Notes: generated by a model not told the origin, from the sequence alone. DNA of 64,000 bases from Flammeovirga sp. OC4 (GCF_000812565.1 NZ_JTAM01000013.1:84380-148379); one strand, 5' to 3'. Shown: positions 54,959 through 64,000, counted from the stretch's first letter. A program made the numbers and translations.

Positions 54959-57900
54959 TTAGATCTTACCGATCATAATAAAGGCTCCCCAATATTTTGG
55001 CTCAGGGAATTCTTCTCTAAGTTGCTTCTTCGCCATTGAGAAAGCAATTCTTTTATCGTGTCCTTCTTTTAACCATAAGTGATAAAAAGAAGTCATCAAC
55101 TTTTGAGTGGCTACATCGGATACTTCAAACAAACTCATAATGATGTTATCAGCACCAGCCACTAAGAAGGCTCTTTGTAAACCATAAACTCCTTCGCCGA
55201 CTTTATTATCACCTTTACCAGTCTCACAAGCGGACAATACCACTAGTTCTGTATTATCAAAGTTCAAGTTCATGGCTTCATAAGCTGTTAGTACACCTTC
55301 TTCTTTATTGAAAGCATAAACATTGTCTGAGGCCATTAAGTCGCCAGCATTTGTAAGTAGTAAGCCAGATCTAAGTAAAGGATTGACTCCTTCTGCTTTT
55401 TTGAATAATGATTGAGATTCCGTACTGATGTCATCTAAGAAGAAACCGTGAGTAGCAATATGGAATACCCTTGGTGATTCTAATTCCTTGACTGCAGTTT
55501 CAGTTGCGGCTTTATTAAGGAAAACAGCATCAATGGTATTATCTTCTGTGGAAAGCAACTTGTCTAACTCTTGAATCTCTTTGTACGTACCTGGCAACTG
55601 AGTAATAGCTCTTGGTGTATACTCATTGTATTCTTCAGGTTTTAAATCTTTATAAAACACGGGATTACCAAATAGTGAGATATTTCTATTATCACTTCTG
55701 TCTTCGCTTTCATTCAGAATATCAAGAGTTGTAGAAGTTAATACAATATGACTATGATCAATGATATAGTCCCCTTTATCAATATCAACAGGGATAGATT
55801 CTAGGTTGATTTGATTATAAACGCCATCAGCCGAGAAGTAAACCGTTTTATCGTTACCAATAATATCATAAATTGGTTTCCAGAATGCAGCATACGATTC
55901 ATCATCAGGGAAACCGAAAATTAAGTTGTTTTTATAGAAACCTAAGTTTTCTGTTTCTAACAAATTTCCATTAGGAATAATTTTAACGATAGGAGTAGTC
56001 TTTGTTTTTGGAGTAATGATTAATGCAGCATAATTCACCGTGTCAGTGTAGATATTGGAGAACTGATTGAATCGTATAATTTCAATAGCTACCTCATTTT
56101 CTGCTAAATTCTTTTGAATCGCTTTCCAACTTTGTTTTTTAGAACTTTGCTCAGAGAAAACACTAGACTTTTTTGATAATTCCTTCTCTAAAACATTGAT
56201 ATCTCTTTCTAAAGCTTTAACATTGATTCCCTCAGCTAGTTGCTGTTCATTGGTCAATGCAAAGGCTTTTGTAAGTGTTTCTTTCTTTTCAATCCATTCG
56301 TTGAATTCACGAATCAAAACAGAATCATTACTTTGGAGAATTTGATTACGCACTTTCACAGATGAACTTAACAAGAGAGGTTTTGTTTCCAATGCATAAT
56401 TATACATATCAGACTTTAACTTCTTTTTCTTCGATGCGAAAGCCAAATTGTAATAGAAATCATAATCTAACTTGATAGACTGCCAGTATTTTGATTTTTC
56501 TTTTGAACTTAATACAGGAAAATACTTTTCAATAAATTCAGTATGCTCTTTCAAAGTAATTTTAGCATACTTTGTAGACTTACTGTAATTGCCATCACTA
56601 TAATAAGCTTGAGCTCTTTTTAATGTACTTTTAATGTACATTGGGTGTCCTTTGTGGAATAATTTATTGTACGTCTTTTGTGCCTTTGTATAGTACTCTT
56701 GCGCTTTTTCGAAGCCATTCCTTCTCATTTCAAGGTCTCCTAAAAGAAGCTTGATTTCAGCAGAATTGGTATTATTCTCATTTTTTAATTTTTCAACCCA
56801 AATATCATTGGCTTCATTTAATAGATCTTCTGCTTCATCGTATTTACCTATCTCCATTTTGGCTAACGCATAGTTTTTCAACGCGAGTGCAAAAACAGGA
56901 TTCTCTTTCCCTAGTTGAACAGCCACGATATCTACAGCATCCTTGAAAAGATACATTACATCGTTAGGGTCATATCCCATATATAAATCGATAAGTGCTA
57001 ACTGCGTATAACCTTTTGCCACTTCAATATGTCTTTCTCCATACAAGCTTTTGGCAATGGCAAGAGCTTTTTGTGTAAGCTCTTGTGCTTTTTCGTAGTT
57101 ACCCATTGCAACGGCAATTTCAGCCTGTACCTCAAGGGTTTCAATGGATTGTTTTGCTTCCTCACCAAAAGTGTTGTAACTAATAGTATACGCTTTTTGA
57201 GCAATAGAATCAGCTTCAATATATTCACCTTTTAGATAGGCCAATCGAGCTTTTTGTGTGTAAGGAACAATGAGCAATCGGCTATCCTCACCAAAAATAT
57301 CTTTTCTATGATCAATTGATTTTTGGATGATATTTTCAGCTTGAGAGAAATATTCTTTCTGTAGATAAACAATAGCATGTACATCTGCGAATGAAGAAGA
57401 AGCGACCGTTCCAGGTGATTTTTTTGATAATCTATTCGCTTTAGAAAGGTTGTTAGTGGCTTCATTAAACTGACCGGTGATCACTTGAAAGCGTGCGGCA
57501 GTTTCTAATGCTCTAGCATGTGTAGCGTTTTGTGTACCCTTTCTGTAAGTGTGTTTTTCATAAAGCTGTAATAGCTCAGTGATTTCTTCATCTGCTTCTG
57601 TGTAATTTCCAAGATCTATGGCATAAGCTGCTGTACCTTGTAAACCTGCGGCATATTCTAGGTGATCTTTTCCATAATATTCACCATAAGCCTCTTTGAT
57701 ACTAGCACTTAATGAAGCGGCTTTTTCCGTTTCACCCATTAGTGAATAGTAGTTTGCTCTTTCTTTTTCAGCTTCAAGGCGTTTATAATGATGAGGGTTT
57801 AATCGTTCTTCAATCACCGGCAGATGTGTGTCGAATAAACTATTTGCTTTCTCAAACTCATTAGAATACATTGTTAGGTAAGTGGCCTGCTCAACCTTTG

Positions 57901-59224
57901 CAATATGGTATTGAAGGGATTCTTTGCCTAATATATTTTTGATTGCGGTGATATAAGCATCAAGTGAACTTCTAGCCAAACTTTGATCCTCTAAAGCCAT
58001 CCCTAATTTATATCGTAATTCTAAAAGCAGCATGTACTCTTTATGATTTTTAGGGATGATTCCATCCTGAATATCTCTAGTCAACTCATTTGTAAGTCGA
58101 AGTGACTTGTTCAAATTACCCTTGAGAAAATCATCTTTGGCCGTCAAACGGTCAGATTTTGAGCGATTTATACTTTTTCTACCAAAGTATAATGTGGTAT
58201 TTGTAAAGTATTCCCATTGTGTTTTATCTCCTTTATTACTGAAACGTTGCCATGCATAGTAGTCCACAAGATCTTCTTGAATTTGGAAAAATACTTTATG
58301 ACTAATTCCAAGTACCCTTTCAGCTCTATAAATATTTTTTTCAAGCATTTTTTTAGGTACTAGAGGATCAATTTTGTTTTCTATATAATTAAGGGTTCTC
58401 TCATGATAGTTGAGGATATAACTCACATCATCTACCCTTAAGTTCTTCTTAATCCATTCTTCACTGATCATCAAAAGGCTATCAGCTCTAGTATAATCAC
58501 CACTTAAACGGTACAATTGACCTTCCATCGTTAGACTAAAAGCATGGTCTCTTTTCAGACGGTTTTGCTCACGGTTGGTAAATTTCTTATTGATGATTCT
58601 GTTTCCTCTAAGCTCATAGACATCTTTGGAGGTACTGTTAGCAAATTCAAGACTTAACTTCTGGTATTCAGGGATAACCACCATAGCTGAATCATATTGC
58701 CCTCTTGCTAAATAAATACCGGAAAGTACAGTTTTTTCAAGCTTTTGATAATCAGTTGATTTGTCAGTAAAATAATGAGCTTTTGGATCACTTTCAATAA
58801 TAGCCTTCGCTTCTAAATAAAGATTAGAAGCACTCACAATATCAGAATAATCTATATATAATTTACTTGCTAAAAGCAATGCATATGCTTGACCAAACTT
58901 CGCTCTTTTTCTTTTTTTAGCAAGAGAAATGAACGTAGAAACGGTTTCTTCAAATTCGTCGAGTTCAGAGAGAGAAAGTTGAAAACTTGCTCTTTGTGCT
59001 AGAACTTCGATAAGAGCCGAATCTCTTCCTCTAGCTTTTCTTGCTGCTTTATTGTTCCATATTAATGCTTTCTTATATTCGCCATCATCAGCATATTTTT
59101 GACTTACTCGAAGCAAATTGTCAATTTTTTTATTGACTTGATCAGCAAATGAGAGTTGTGTTGAAAAAAGCAATAATAGTACAGTCAGACAGTTTATGAA
59201 AAATTGAGATATTATATATTTCAT
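54959..59224 (-). CDS. Exported TPR-repeat protein with C-terminal CHAT protease domain
   Basis: The 1,421-residue product has a signal peptide (about 1-28, cleavage near LSFADQ), so it is exported. The body (about 35-880) is a long series of TPR-like helix pairs (for example YEKAQELTQKALAIAKSLYGE, AEDLLNEANDIWVEKL). A coiled stretch (about 880-1060) leads to the CHAT domain (about 1090-1421). Candidate catalytic residues are His1259 in HIATHGFF (with His1255 close) and Cys1333 in VVLSACETG, followed by GEGVYGLQRAFLVAGADNIIMSLFEVSD. CHAT domains are caspase/separase-related proteases. It is closed by a terminator at 54902, with no partner gene on the same strand. No CRISPR array or Cas gene lies in the window, and export excludes a Craspase-like role. 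Confidence 0.92.
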   Translation of the reverse strand: MKYIISQFFINCLTVLLLLFSTQLSFADQVNKKIDNLLRVSQKYADDGEYKKALIWNNKAARKARGRDSALIEVLAQRASFQLSLSELDEFEETVSTFISLAKKRKRAKFGQAYALLLASKLYIDYSDIVSASNLYLEAKAIIESDPKAHYFTDKSTDYQKLEKTVLSGIYLARGQYDSAMVVIPEYQKLSLEFANSTSKDVYELRGNRIINKKFTNREQNRLKRDHAFSLTMEGQLYRLSGDYTRADSLLMISEEWIKKNLRVDDVSYILNYHERTLNYIENKIDPLVPKKMLEKNIYRAERVLGISHKVFFQIQEDLVDYYAWQRFSNKGDKTQWEYFTNTTLYFGRKSINRSKSDRLTAKDDFLKGNLNKSLRLTNELTRDIQDGIIPKNHKEYMLLLELRYKLGMALEDQSLARSSLDAYITAIKNILGKESLQYHIAKVEQATYLTMYSNEFEKANSLFDTHLPVIEERLNPHHYKRLEAEKERANYYSLMGETEKAASLSASIKEAYGEYYGKDHLEYAAGLQGTAAYAIDLGNYTEADEEITELLQLYEKHTYRKGTQNATHARALETAARFQVITGQFNEATNNLSKANRLSKKSPGTVASSSFADVHAIVYLQKEYFSQAENIIQKSIDHRKDIFGEDSRLLIVPYTQKARLAYLKGEYIEADSIAQKAYTISYNTFGEEAKQSIETLEVQAEIAVAMGNYEKAQELTQKALAIAKSLYGERHIEVAKGYTQLALIDLYMGYDPNDVMYLFKDAVDIVAVQLGKENPVFALALKNYALAKMEIGKYDEAEDLLNEANDIWVEKLKNENNTNSAEIKLLLGDLEMRRNGFEKAQEYYTKAQKTYNKLFHKGHPMYIKSTLKRAQAYYSDGNYSKSTKYAKITLKEHTEFIEKYFPVLSSKEKSKYWQSIKLDYDFYYNLAFASKKKKLKSDMYNYALETKPLLLSSSVKVRNQILQSNDSVLIREFNEWIEKKETLTKAFALTNEQQLAEGINVKALERDINVLEKELSKKSSVFSEQSSKKQSWKAIQKNLAENEVAIEIIRFNQFSNIYTDTVNYAALIITPKTKTTPIVKIIPNGNLLETENLGFYKNNLIFGFPDDESYAAFWKPIYDIIGNDKTVYFSADGVYNQINLESIPVDIDKGDYIIDHSHIVLTSTTLDILNESEDRSDNRNISLFGNPVFYKDLKPEEYNEYTPRAITQLPGTYKEIQELDKLLSTEDNTIDAVFLNKAATETAVKELESPRVFHIATHGFFLDDISTESQSLFKKAEGVNPLLRSGLLLTNAGDLMASDNVYAFNKEEGVLTAYEAMNLNFDNTELVVLSACETGKGDNKVGEGVYGLQRAFLVAGADNIIMSLFEVSDVATQKLMTSFYHLWLKEGHDKRIAFSMAKKQLREEFPEPKYWGAFIMIGKI

Positions 59225-59348
59225 AGTAGGCTATTTTGAAGTCCGTAGTATAATCTTTAGGAGTTAAAATGTTATTAAAATATAAATGTAAATAAAAATA
59301 AATAGATATTCACCGGTTATTGCTTATTATGTATGAGTTTGTCCCTTT

Positions 59349-59382
59349 TTGTTATCATTTTCGAATGAAAACTTTATATTTG
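59349..59382 (+). promoter_or_regulatory. Putative promoter of the NrtR-like gene
   Basis: TTG at 59349-59351 and TATATTTG at 59375-59382 are 23 bases apart, at the upper limit of the Bacteroidota consensus spacing. It would give a leader of about 110 bases. The rest of the 59225-59501 gap is AT-rich with nothing recognised. Confidence 0.5.
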
Positions 59383-59501
59383 TAATTCAATTTCAGATTT
59401 GGATTAAAAAGATAATGTATTCTTAATTTATTAGTTATACTTTATGGGAAGGAAAAGAAAAATTATAGTAAAATTCCAATCTTTAAAATAAGATTTAGAA
59501 T

Positions 59502-60212
59502 ATGAACGAATATTATCAGAGCGCATATAAACCTTTACTGGCCATAGATTGTGTAATTTTTGGATACGAGAAAGGCGAATTAAAAGTCTTATTGACGCGC
59601 CGTAAAGTAGATCCTTACAAAGGAGCTTGGGGTTTAGCAACCGGTTTCTTGCACTATGGAGAATCTTTACATTATGCTGCCGAACGTGTACTAAAAAAAC
59701 AAACGGGTTTAGATAGAATTTTCATGGAGCAACTTAGTACTTTTGGTGAGGTTGACCGAGATCCAGAAGCACGAGTTATTTCATTAGTATATTATTCATT
59801 AATTAAAGTTGAATCACAAGATGAGGAAGCTTTAGAGAAGAATCAAGCACAGTGGTTCCCAATTACGGCCTTACCAAAATTGATGTTTGACCACGAAACA
59901 ATGATTCAAATGTCTTGGGGTAAATTGAGAAGAAAATCAAGATACCAACCTATTGGATTTGAATTATTACCAGAGAAATTTACATTACCTGAGCTTCAGT
60001 CATTGTACGAAGCGATTCACCAAAAGCAATTTGATAAGCGTAACTTCAGAAAGAAGATCTTAGCAACAGGCTTATTAAAGAAATTAGACGAGAAACAAAA
60101 AGGTGTGTCTAAGAAAGGTGCGTACTACTATGTCTTCGAAGAAGGTAAGTATGATGAGCTTATTTCTCAAGGTTTCAACTTTGAATTAAAATCTATGGCA
60201 TTTGGTTCATAG
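59502..60212 (+). CDS. NrtR-type transcriptional regulator with degenerate Nudix domain
   Basis: The 236-residue protein has an N-terminal Nudix fold (about 10-145) and a C-terminal winged-helix domain (about 155-230, with LYEAIHQKQFDKRNFRKKILATGLL and KKGAYYYVFE). In the Nudix box (48-70) the pattern G-x5-E-x7-R is kept, but the catalytic REUxEE is RVLKKQ: the three glutamates are replaced by Val63, Lys66 and Gln67. Hydrolysis is therefore lost, as expected when the domain is a metabolite sensor. NrtR proteins bind ADP-ribose and control NAD or sugar genes. No such gene is adjacent, so the target is unknown. Confidence 0.9.
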   Translation: MNEYYQSAYKPLLAIDCVIFGYEKGELKVLLTRRKVDPYKGAWGLATGFLHYGESLHYAAERVLKKQTGLDRIFMEQLSTFGEVDRDPEARVISLVYYSLIKVESQDEEALEKNQAQWFPITALPKLMFDHETMIQMSWGKLRRKSRYQPIGFELLPEKFTLPELQSLYEAIHQKQFDKRNFRKKILATGLLKKLDEKQKGVSKKGAYYYVFEEGKYDELISQGFNFELKSMAFGS

Positions 60213-60230
60213 TCAAATTATAAAATTAGA

Positions 60231-60268
60231 AAGCATCAATTTCATTATGTAGAAATTGATGCTTTTTT
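60231..60268. terminator. Terminator between NrtR-like and SanA-like genes
   Basis: A 13-bp perfect stem AAGCATCAATTTC / GAAATTGATGCTT with an eight-base loop and a T-run. It serves the plus-strand gene and probably the convergent one. Confidence 0.9.
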
Positions 60269-60914
60269 ATTCTATTACCTCTTCTTTCCCTAAGAATCGT
60301 GGTTGTGTATCAAAAATATAAAGGTCTAAGAACATCTTCGCTCTAGCAAGTACTTCTCTTAAATGTACGGTATAGCCTTTGTTTAAAGGTACATCATCAG
60401 CGGGATAGCCATAGGCTTCTATACCATGATGCCTAGCAATAAATATGGCTCTTTCAATATGAAATAGTTGTGAAATGACAATGTACTTATCTTGTTTAAA
60501 TACTTTATTGGCTCTTATGACAGAGTCTAAGGTTCTTAAACCTGCATAGTCCATCACAATTTTTTTCTTATTGACCCCTTTTTTCTCCAATGCGATACGC
60601 ATTACTTTTGGTTCATTATATTGTGTGGTTCTATTGTCACCACTGACTATAATAAACTCAACATCGTGTCCTCGAATTAATTCTGAAGCAGCATTGACTC
60701 TATTATAGAAAAATGGATTAGGAGCCCCGCTTCTTAAGTATTTGCTTGTTCCTAACATTAAGCCCGTTTTACAAGTGATAGCGGGAGTTTCTCTGTCTAA
60801 AATATACGGAGCACTTTTATGACTAACATAGGCATTCCAAGACAGTAATAAAGTAATCAACCCAATTGTGCCTACTACCACAAAAATAGAGGCATATAAA
60901 ATCTTCTTCTTCAT
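60267..60914 (-). CDS. SanA/YdcF-like DUF218 protein
   Basis: The 215-residue protein is read from ATG 60914 (MKKKILYASIFVV); a nearby ATG at 60923 is also possible. A longer reading from 60974 would include the promoter match at 60931. A transmembrane helix (about 5-26) is followed by the DUF218 domain: TGLMLGTSKYLRSGAPN, FIIVSGDNRTTQYNEPKVM, and the closing YIVISQLFHIERAIFIARHHGIEAYGYPADD. SanA-like members in proteobacteria affect vancomycin sensitivity at high temperature, probably through envelope polymer metabolism. Here the role in the inner membrane or periplasm is inferred from the family. Confidence 0.87.
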   Translation of the reverse strand: MKKKILYASIFVVVGTIGLITLLLSWNAYVSHKSAPYILDRETPAITCKTGLMLGTSKYLRSGAPNPFFYNRVNAASELIRGHDVEFIIVSGDNRTTQYNEPKVMRIALEKKGVNKKKIVMDYAGLRTLDSVIRANKVFKQDKYIVISQLFHIERAIFIARHHGIEAYGYPADDVPLNKGYTVHLREVLARAKMFLDLYIFDTQPRFLGKEEVIE

Positions 60915-60930
60915 AGAGTACATTTCAGCC

Positions 60931-60938
60931 CAAATATA
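60931..60938 (-). promoter_or_regulatory. Putative -7 element of the SanA-like gene
   Basis: Minus-strand TATATTTG, an exact match, about 16 bases upstream of ATG 60914. Its position inside the longer reading argues that 60974 is not the start. Confidence 0.5.
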
Positions 60939-61043
60939 CGGGATCAGAGGTGAAATAAAACGAAAAAAATGCAATTACTTTAGTAACATTTCTTATCCAT
61001 TTTTGATTTATTTCTCCTCCTCGAAGTATTTTCATTTTAAGCA

Positions 61044-61430
61044 TTAAGGGTTGTTGGGACGTGCATTAAAAATACGCATGAACAACATGTGGGACATATT
61101 TCTAGCTCTTGATTTTAATAAATCAGCTTTTTCTCCCCTGAATAACTCATCTATAGTATTGAACCAGAGTTGTAACCAAAACCCAAAGTGTTTTTGTTCT
61201 ATCGTAGATTTTTGATCCACTTCTTGATGTGTTTTTACTGGGTTTCCTTTATATTTTGAAATAAAAAATAAGTTCGTTTCCCAAAAATCATACATTGTAG
61301 GAAGGTGGGTGTCCCAATCAATTTTTATATGTTCATCAAAGAAAGGACCGAGTTCACTATGTGCTCTTACTTTTGTATAAAAAGTATTGACAAGTAGAAT
61401 CACATCTTCTCTGTTTTTAAGATCATTCAT
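61044..61430 (-). CDS. Group III truncated haemoglobin
   Basis: The 128-residue protein has a 2/2 globin fold. LVNTFYTKVRAHSELGPFFDE at the start is typical of group III, PTMYDFWETNLFF gives helix E, and the proximal histidine is probably His81 in EQKHFGFWLQLW. The end, MSHMLFMRIF, is also typical. These proteins bind O2 or NO; Campylobacter Ctb is the known example and helps manage oxygen and nitrosative stress. Length matches (about 130). It is monocistronic; the 613-base neighbourhood on either side shows no partner. Confidence 0.92.
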   Translation of the reverse strand: MNDLKNREDVILLVNTFYTKVRAHSELGPFFDEHIKIDWDTHLPTMYDFWETNLFFISKYKGNPVKTHQEVDQKSTIEQKHFGFWLQLWFNTIDELFRGEKADLLKSRARNMSHMLFMRIFNARPNNP

Positions 61431-61822
61431 TTTTACTATTGTTTTATAAATCTTTTTGAATTGTATAGCTCAATGTAAATAGCTGATATATAGTATTTTT
61501 ACTCCTTTGTGAGGTAATATTGAAGAAATCTTACATAAATACAGTACTTTTTGAAATTGAACAAAGGATAATTTTGATACTCGAAAAAAAAATGGAAAAT
61601 TGAGTAATGGTTCTACTAAATAATTCTACTTTTTTGAAGACTGCTTCCTTCATTTAAATTTCAACAACAATGATAACAATGAATATTTTCTTATTCTCTA
61701 AAAAACGTTAATACTTTATTAATAACTCTAAACTATTATATCATAATCTTAAATTTATGTGTTTAATACAATAGACTATCTATGAAATAGAAGGTATTGT
61801 AAATTCTAACTAAGCATTATTT
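61431..61822. other. Intergenic region between divergent genes
   Basis: A 392-base AT-rich gap without a gene. TAATTTTG at 61569-61576 is an exact plus-strand -7 match. A TTG at 61551-61553 is 15 bases before it, a little short. If used, the leader of the TPR gene would be about 245 bases. Confidence 0.35.
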
Positions 61823-63760
61823 ATGTCTATCAATAAATTAAAAGTTATTTTCCCATTCTTGATTCTAATCAGTACTACTGTTTCCGTAATTGCTCAAGAC
61901 TATATGGATGAAGGGTATAAGAATGTCTTGAATGGACAAATTGATAAAGCTATTGACGCTTATACACAAGAAATCCAATTGAATTTATTGAATGACAATG
62001 CTTATTACGAGAGAGCAAAACTATACATTCATAAAGGAGAGTTAGACAGTGCGGTACGAGATGTGAAAATGGGCTTGACCATAGATGCTGTTAAACCTGT
62101 TGGTTATTCCCTAATGGGTTATATCTATCTCAACAAAGAAGAGTACCAAAAGGCTGAGAAAGAATTTACTACTGCTATAGAACAAGATTCCTTGTTTGTC
62201 ACTGCATATGTTTTTAGAGCAGAGACTTATGTCAATACATACCAATACAATAAAGCAATTCGAGATTATACAAAGGTGATTGATTTATCACCTTCGTCAG
62301 CAATGTATTATCAGAGAAGGGGTCATACATTCATGAAGATGAAAAAGTACAAAGAGGCACTTTCTGATTTTAATCATACCATTGCTTTAGATCCTAGAAT
62401 AATTGATGCTTATATTTTTAAAGCAGAGATTAACACTATGCAAAATGAGTTTAATGAGGCATTGTCAACAGTTGAACAAGGGCTTTTGATCGATCAAAAT
62501 AACATTAAACTTTTAAGCTTGAAAGGAGATTGTTTATCCAATTCGATACAATTTTCAGATGCATTAAAAGCCTATAACCAAGCATTGTTATATAATCCTC
62601 AATATGCCTATGCTTATTGTAGAAGAGGAGAGCTGTATGCAAGACTAGAAAAAAATAAAGAAGCTATTAATGACTTTAATAATGCTATAAAGTGGGCACC
62701 ATCTTATGGTTTTGCCTATTATAAAAGAGGGATGTTGTTGACAAAATCAAGAAAGTACCTAGAGGCATTAAGTGATTATGACAGTGCTTTAAAATATTTT
62801 CCCACTTATTATAATGCATTAGTGGAGAAAGGAAAGACGGAGTTAGCATTAGGTAGACTAGATGACAGTATGACTTCTCTTTACAAAGCCATTGAAATAG
62901 ATCCTTCTAAAGCTTATACTTATGTTTTGATGGGAAATGCTTATTTGGGTAAAAAAGAATATACTCAGGCAAAAGACTTTTTCTCTGAAGCGATATCTCA
63001 TTCTACAAATTATGGATATGCATATATGCAACGCGGTTTTGCTTATAAACTTTCGGAAGAACTTGATTCTGCATTGACGGATCTAGATATGGCAGTAAGT
63101 TTAATGAAGAATAATTCAAAAGTATATTCTTATTTGGGCGATGTTTACTCATTAAAAGGCAACTTAGAAGAGGCACTAGCAAATTATACAAAAGCATTAG
63201 ACATTACACCACAGTTTTCTTATGTGATTCATCAAAGGGCATGGACATCCATCAAATTAAAAGATTATGAAAATGCTTTAGAAGATTTTACTTTACTTCA
63301 CAACCTTGGTAAATCCAAGTATGTAGACCTTTATGGAGAGGGAGTTGCTTTGATGGAATTAGGGGATTTAACGAAGAGTAATGAAATATTGGAAAGTGCG
63401 GTGCAAAAATATCCAGATTACTCCTCTGCTAGAATATTGCTAGGCTACAATTATGCATTACTTGGTGATAATGATTTAGCAGAAGATCAAATTGATGATG
63501 TATTAAAATTGGATGCTAGTGCAGAAGAAGTGAGTGGTGTTAGAGGCATTATCGCTTTCAATAATAAAAATTACAAAAAGGCATTAAAATATTTGAATTC
63601 GGCATTGAAGAAGAATCCAAAGGATAAGAAATTATACTATTACCGTTCTCTCACTTTTACGAAGTTGGGAAAGGCAAAGAAAGCTTTAGATGATAAGTCG
63701 AAGGCAGTTGCGTTAGGGTATAAAAGTAGTTTGGTGCCTATAGGTTCTGAATTAAAATAA
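61823..63760 (+). CDS. Secreted TPR-repeat protein
   Basis: The 645-residue product has a signal peptide (cleavage near SVIAQ, residue 24) and about 17 consecutive tetratricopeptide repeats of 34 residues each covering nearly all of the mature chain (typical units: EYQKAEKEFTTAIEQDSLF, YKEALSDFNHTIALDP, YAYCRRGELYARLEKNKEAINDFNNAI). The repeats form a right-handed superhelix used for protein-protein contacts. No catalytic domain, transmembrane helix or T9SS tail is seen. It is probably a periplasmic scaffold. It is divergent from the truncated haemoglobin gene and ends in a strong terminator. Confidence 0.9.
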   Translation: MSINKLKVIFPFLILISTTVSVIAQDYMDEGYKNVLNGQIDKAIDAYTQEIQLNLLNDNAYYERAKLYIHKGELDSAVRDVKMGLTIDAVKPVGYSLMGYIYLNKEEYQKAEKEFTTAIEQDSLFVTAYVFRAETYVNTYQYNKAIRDYTKVIDLSPSSAMYYQRRGHTFMKMKKYKEALSDFNHTIALDPRIIDAYIFKAEINTMQNEFNEALSTVEQGLLIDQNNIKLLSLKGDCLSNSIQFSDALKAYNQALLYNPQYAYAYCRRGELYARLEKNKEAINDFNNAIKWAPSYGFAYYKRGMLLTKSRKYLEALSDYDSALKYFPTYYNALVEKGKTELALGRLDDSMTSLYKAIEIDPSKAYTYVLMGNAYLGKKEYTQAKDFFSEAISHSTNYGYAYMQRGFAYKLSEELDSALTDLDMAVSLMKNNSKVYSYLGDVYSLKGNLEEALANYTKALDITPQFSYVIHQRAWTSIKLKDYENALEDFTLLHNLGKSKYVDLYGEGVALMELGDLTKSNEILESAVQKYPDYSSARILLGYNYALLGDNDLAEDQIDDVLKLDASAEEVSGVRGIIAFNNKNYKKALKYLNSALKKNPKDKKLYYYRSLTFTKLGKAKKALDDKSKAVALGYKSSLVPIGSELK

Positions 63761-63796
63761 AAAAAATAGAGCATGTGAATTCATGCTCTATTTTTT
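63761..63796. terminator. Intrinsic terminator after the TPR gene
   Basis: A 15-bp perfect stem (A-rich TAGAGCATG with CATGCTCTA plus T-run) and a six-base loop. The symmetric A and T flanks would allow it to act in both directions. Confidence 0.93.
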
Positions 63797-64000
63797 TTAG
63801 GTACTAAGTCAAAAATAAATCATAGTTAATTCTAATTTATTTTTTATGAGTACAACGCTAAAAAACGTATGAATAGATGTTCTATTGAAAGTTTTTTGAA
63901 GGAAGTAATTGCAAAACAATAAATAGAATTAGTATTAAATAATTTTGTATTAGCACACTAGAAAATTATTGTAAAACCTTTGTCTTTTAACATGTAATCA
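63797..64000. promoter_or_regulatory. Right-edge intergenic region with possible rightward -7 element
   Basis: There is no gene in the last 204 bases. TAATTTTG at 63940-63947 is an exact -7 match on the plus strand; the nearest TTG is 28 bases upstream, too far for a standard promoter. A gene starting beyond the edge is plausible. Confidence 0.3.

Noticed and set aside
54959..59224. TPR-CHAT protein as part of a CRISPR-linked (Craspase/type III-E) defence system
   Set aside because: There is no CRISPR array or Cas gene anywhere in the window, and the protein starts with a signal peptide, so it is exported.
60915..60974. Longer start for the SanA-like protein
   Set aside because: It would include a -7 promoter match at 60931-60938 and adds residues that are not family-like.

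Overview
The window is AT-rich chromosomal DNA from a member of the Bacteroidota, most likely a marine gliding Cytophagales bacterium of the Flammeovirga type. The genus is an inference from gene content and protein style, not a search result. Supporting signs are a type IX secretion (T9SS) substrate with a type B (CHU_C) C-terminal domain next to a PorP/SprF-like protein, carboxypeptidase-regulatory-domain TonB receptors, many lipoproteins, promoters of the TAnnTTTG type, and no Shine-Dalgarno-like leaders. I see no rRNA, tRNA, CRISPR array, insertion sequence or prophage.

Layout. 1-4750: periplasmic folding genes (a SurA-N-like lipoprotein and a two-parvulin SurA), an orphan MoxR ATPase and a secreted FGE/SUMF1-fold protein. 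4747-7604: a small membrane protein, an NSS sodium symporter and ispE. 7697-11565: the sdhCAB (succinate dehydrogenase) operon with two upstream promoter matches. 11671-20262: secreted or envelope proteins of unknown function, a TM2 protein, a TonB-dependent receptor and an ENPP-like phosphodiesterase. 20279-25008 (minus): a MacB-type export operon (adaptor, permease, TolC) with no ATPase gene, plus a lipoprotein. 25294-34682: asnS, small secreted proteins, a GNAT plus YheT-hydrolase pair, a secreted GH13 amylase, an inositol monophosphatase and an HD-like protein. 34866-47490: a 3,702-residue Ig/PKD adhesin followed one base later by its PorP/SprF-like partner. 47584-54643: an erythromycin-esterase-like fusion protein, a class A PBP, an MdaB-type quinone reductase and a class Ic aminotransferase. 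54902-63796: a secreted TPR-CHAT protein of 1,421 residues, an NrtR-like regulator with a dead Nudix box, a SanA-like protein, a truncated haemoglobin and a secreted TPR protein.

Functionally the window mixes core metabolism (sdhCAB, ispE, asnS, aspartate aminotransferase), envelope building and folding (SurA, PBP1, SanA-like) and a large secreted or surface repertoire. Most operons are short and separated by strong intrinsic terminators, many serving convergent genes.

The most interesting items are the exported TPR-CHAT putative protease, the giant adhesin with a three-fold ~165-residue super-repeat, the erythromycin-esterase/carboxypeptidase-regulatory fusion, the ATPase-less export operon, and a dispersed ~75-80 nt palindromic repeat present in two inverted intergenic copies. 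All functions are read from sequence motifs by eye; no database search was run.
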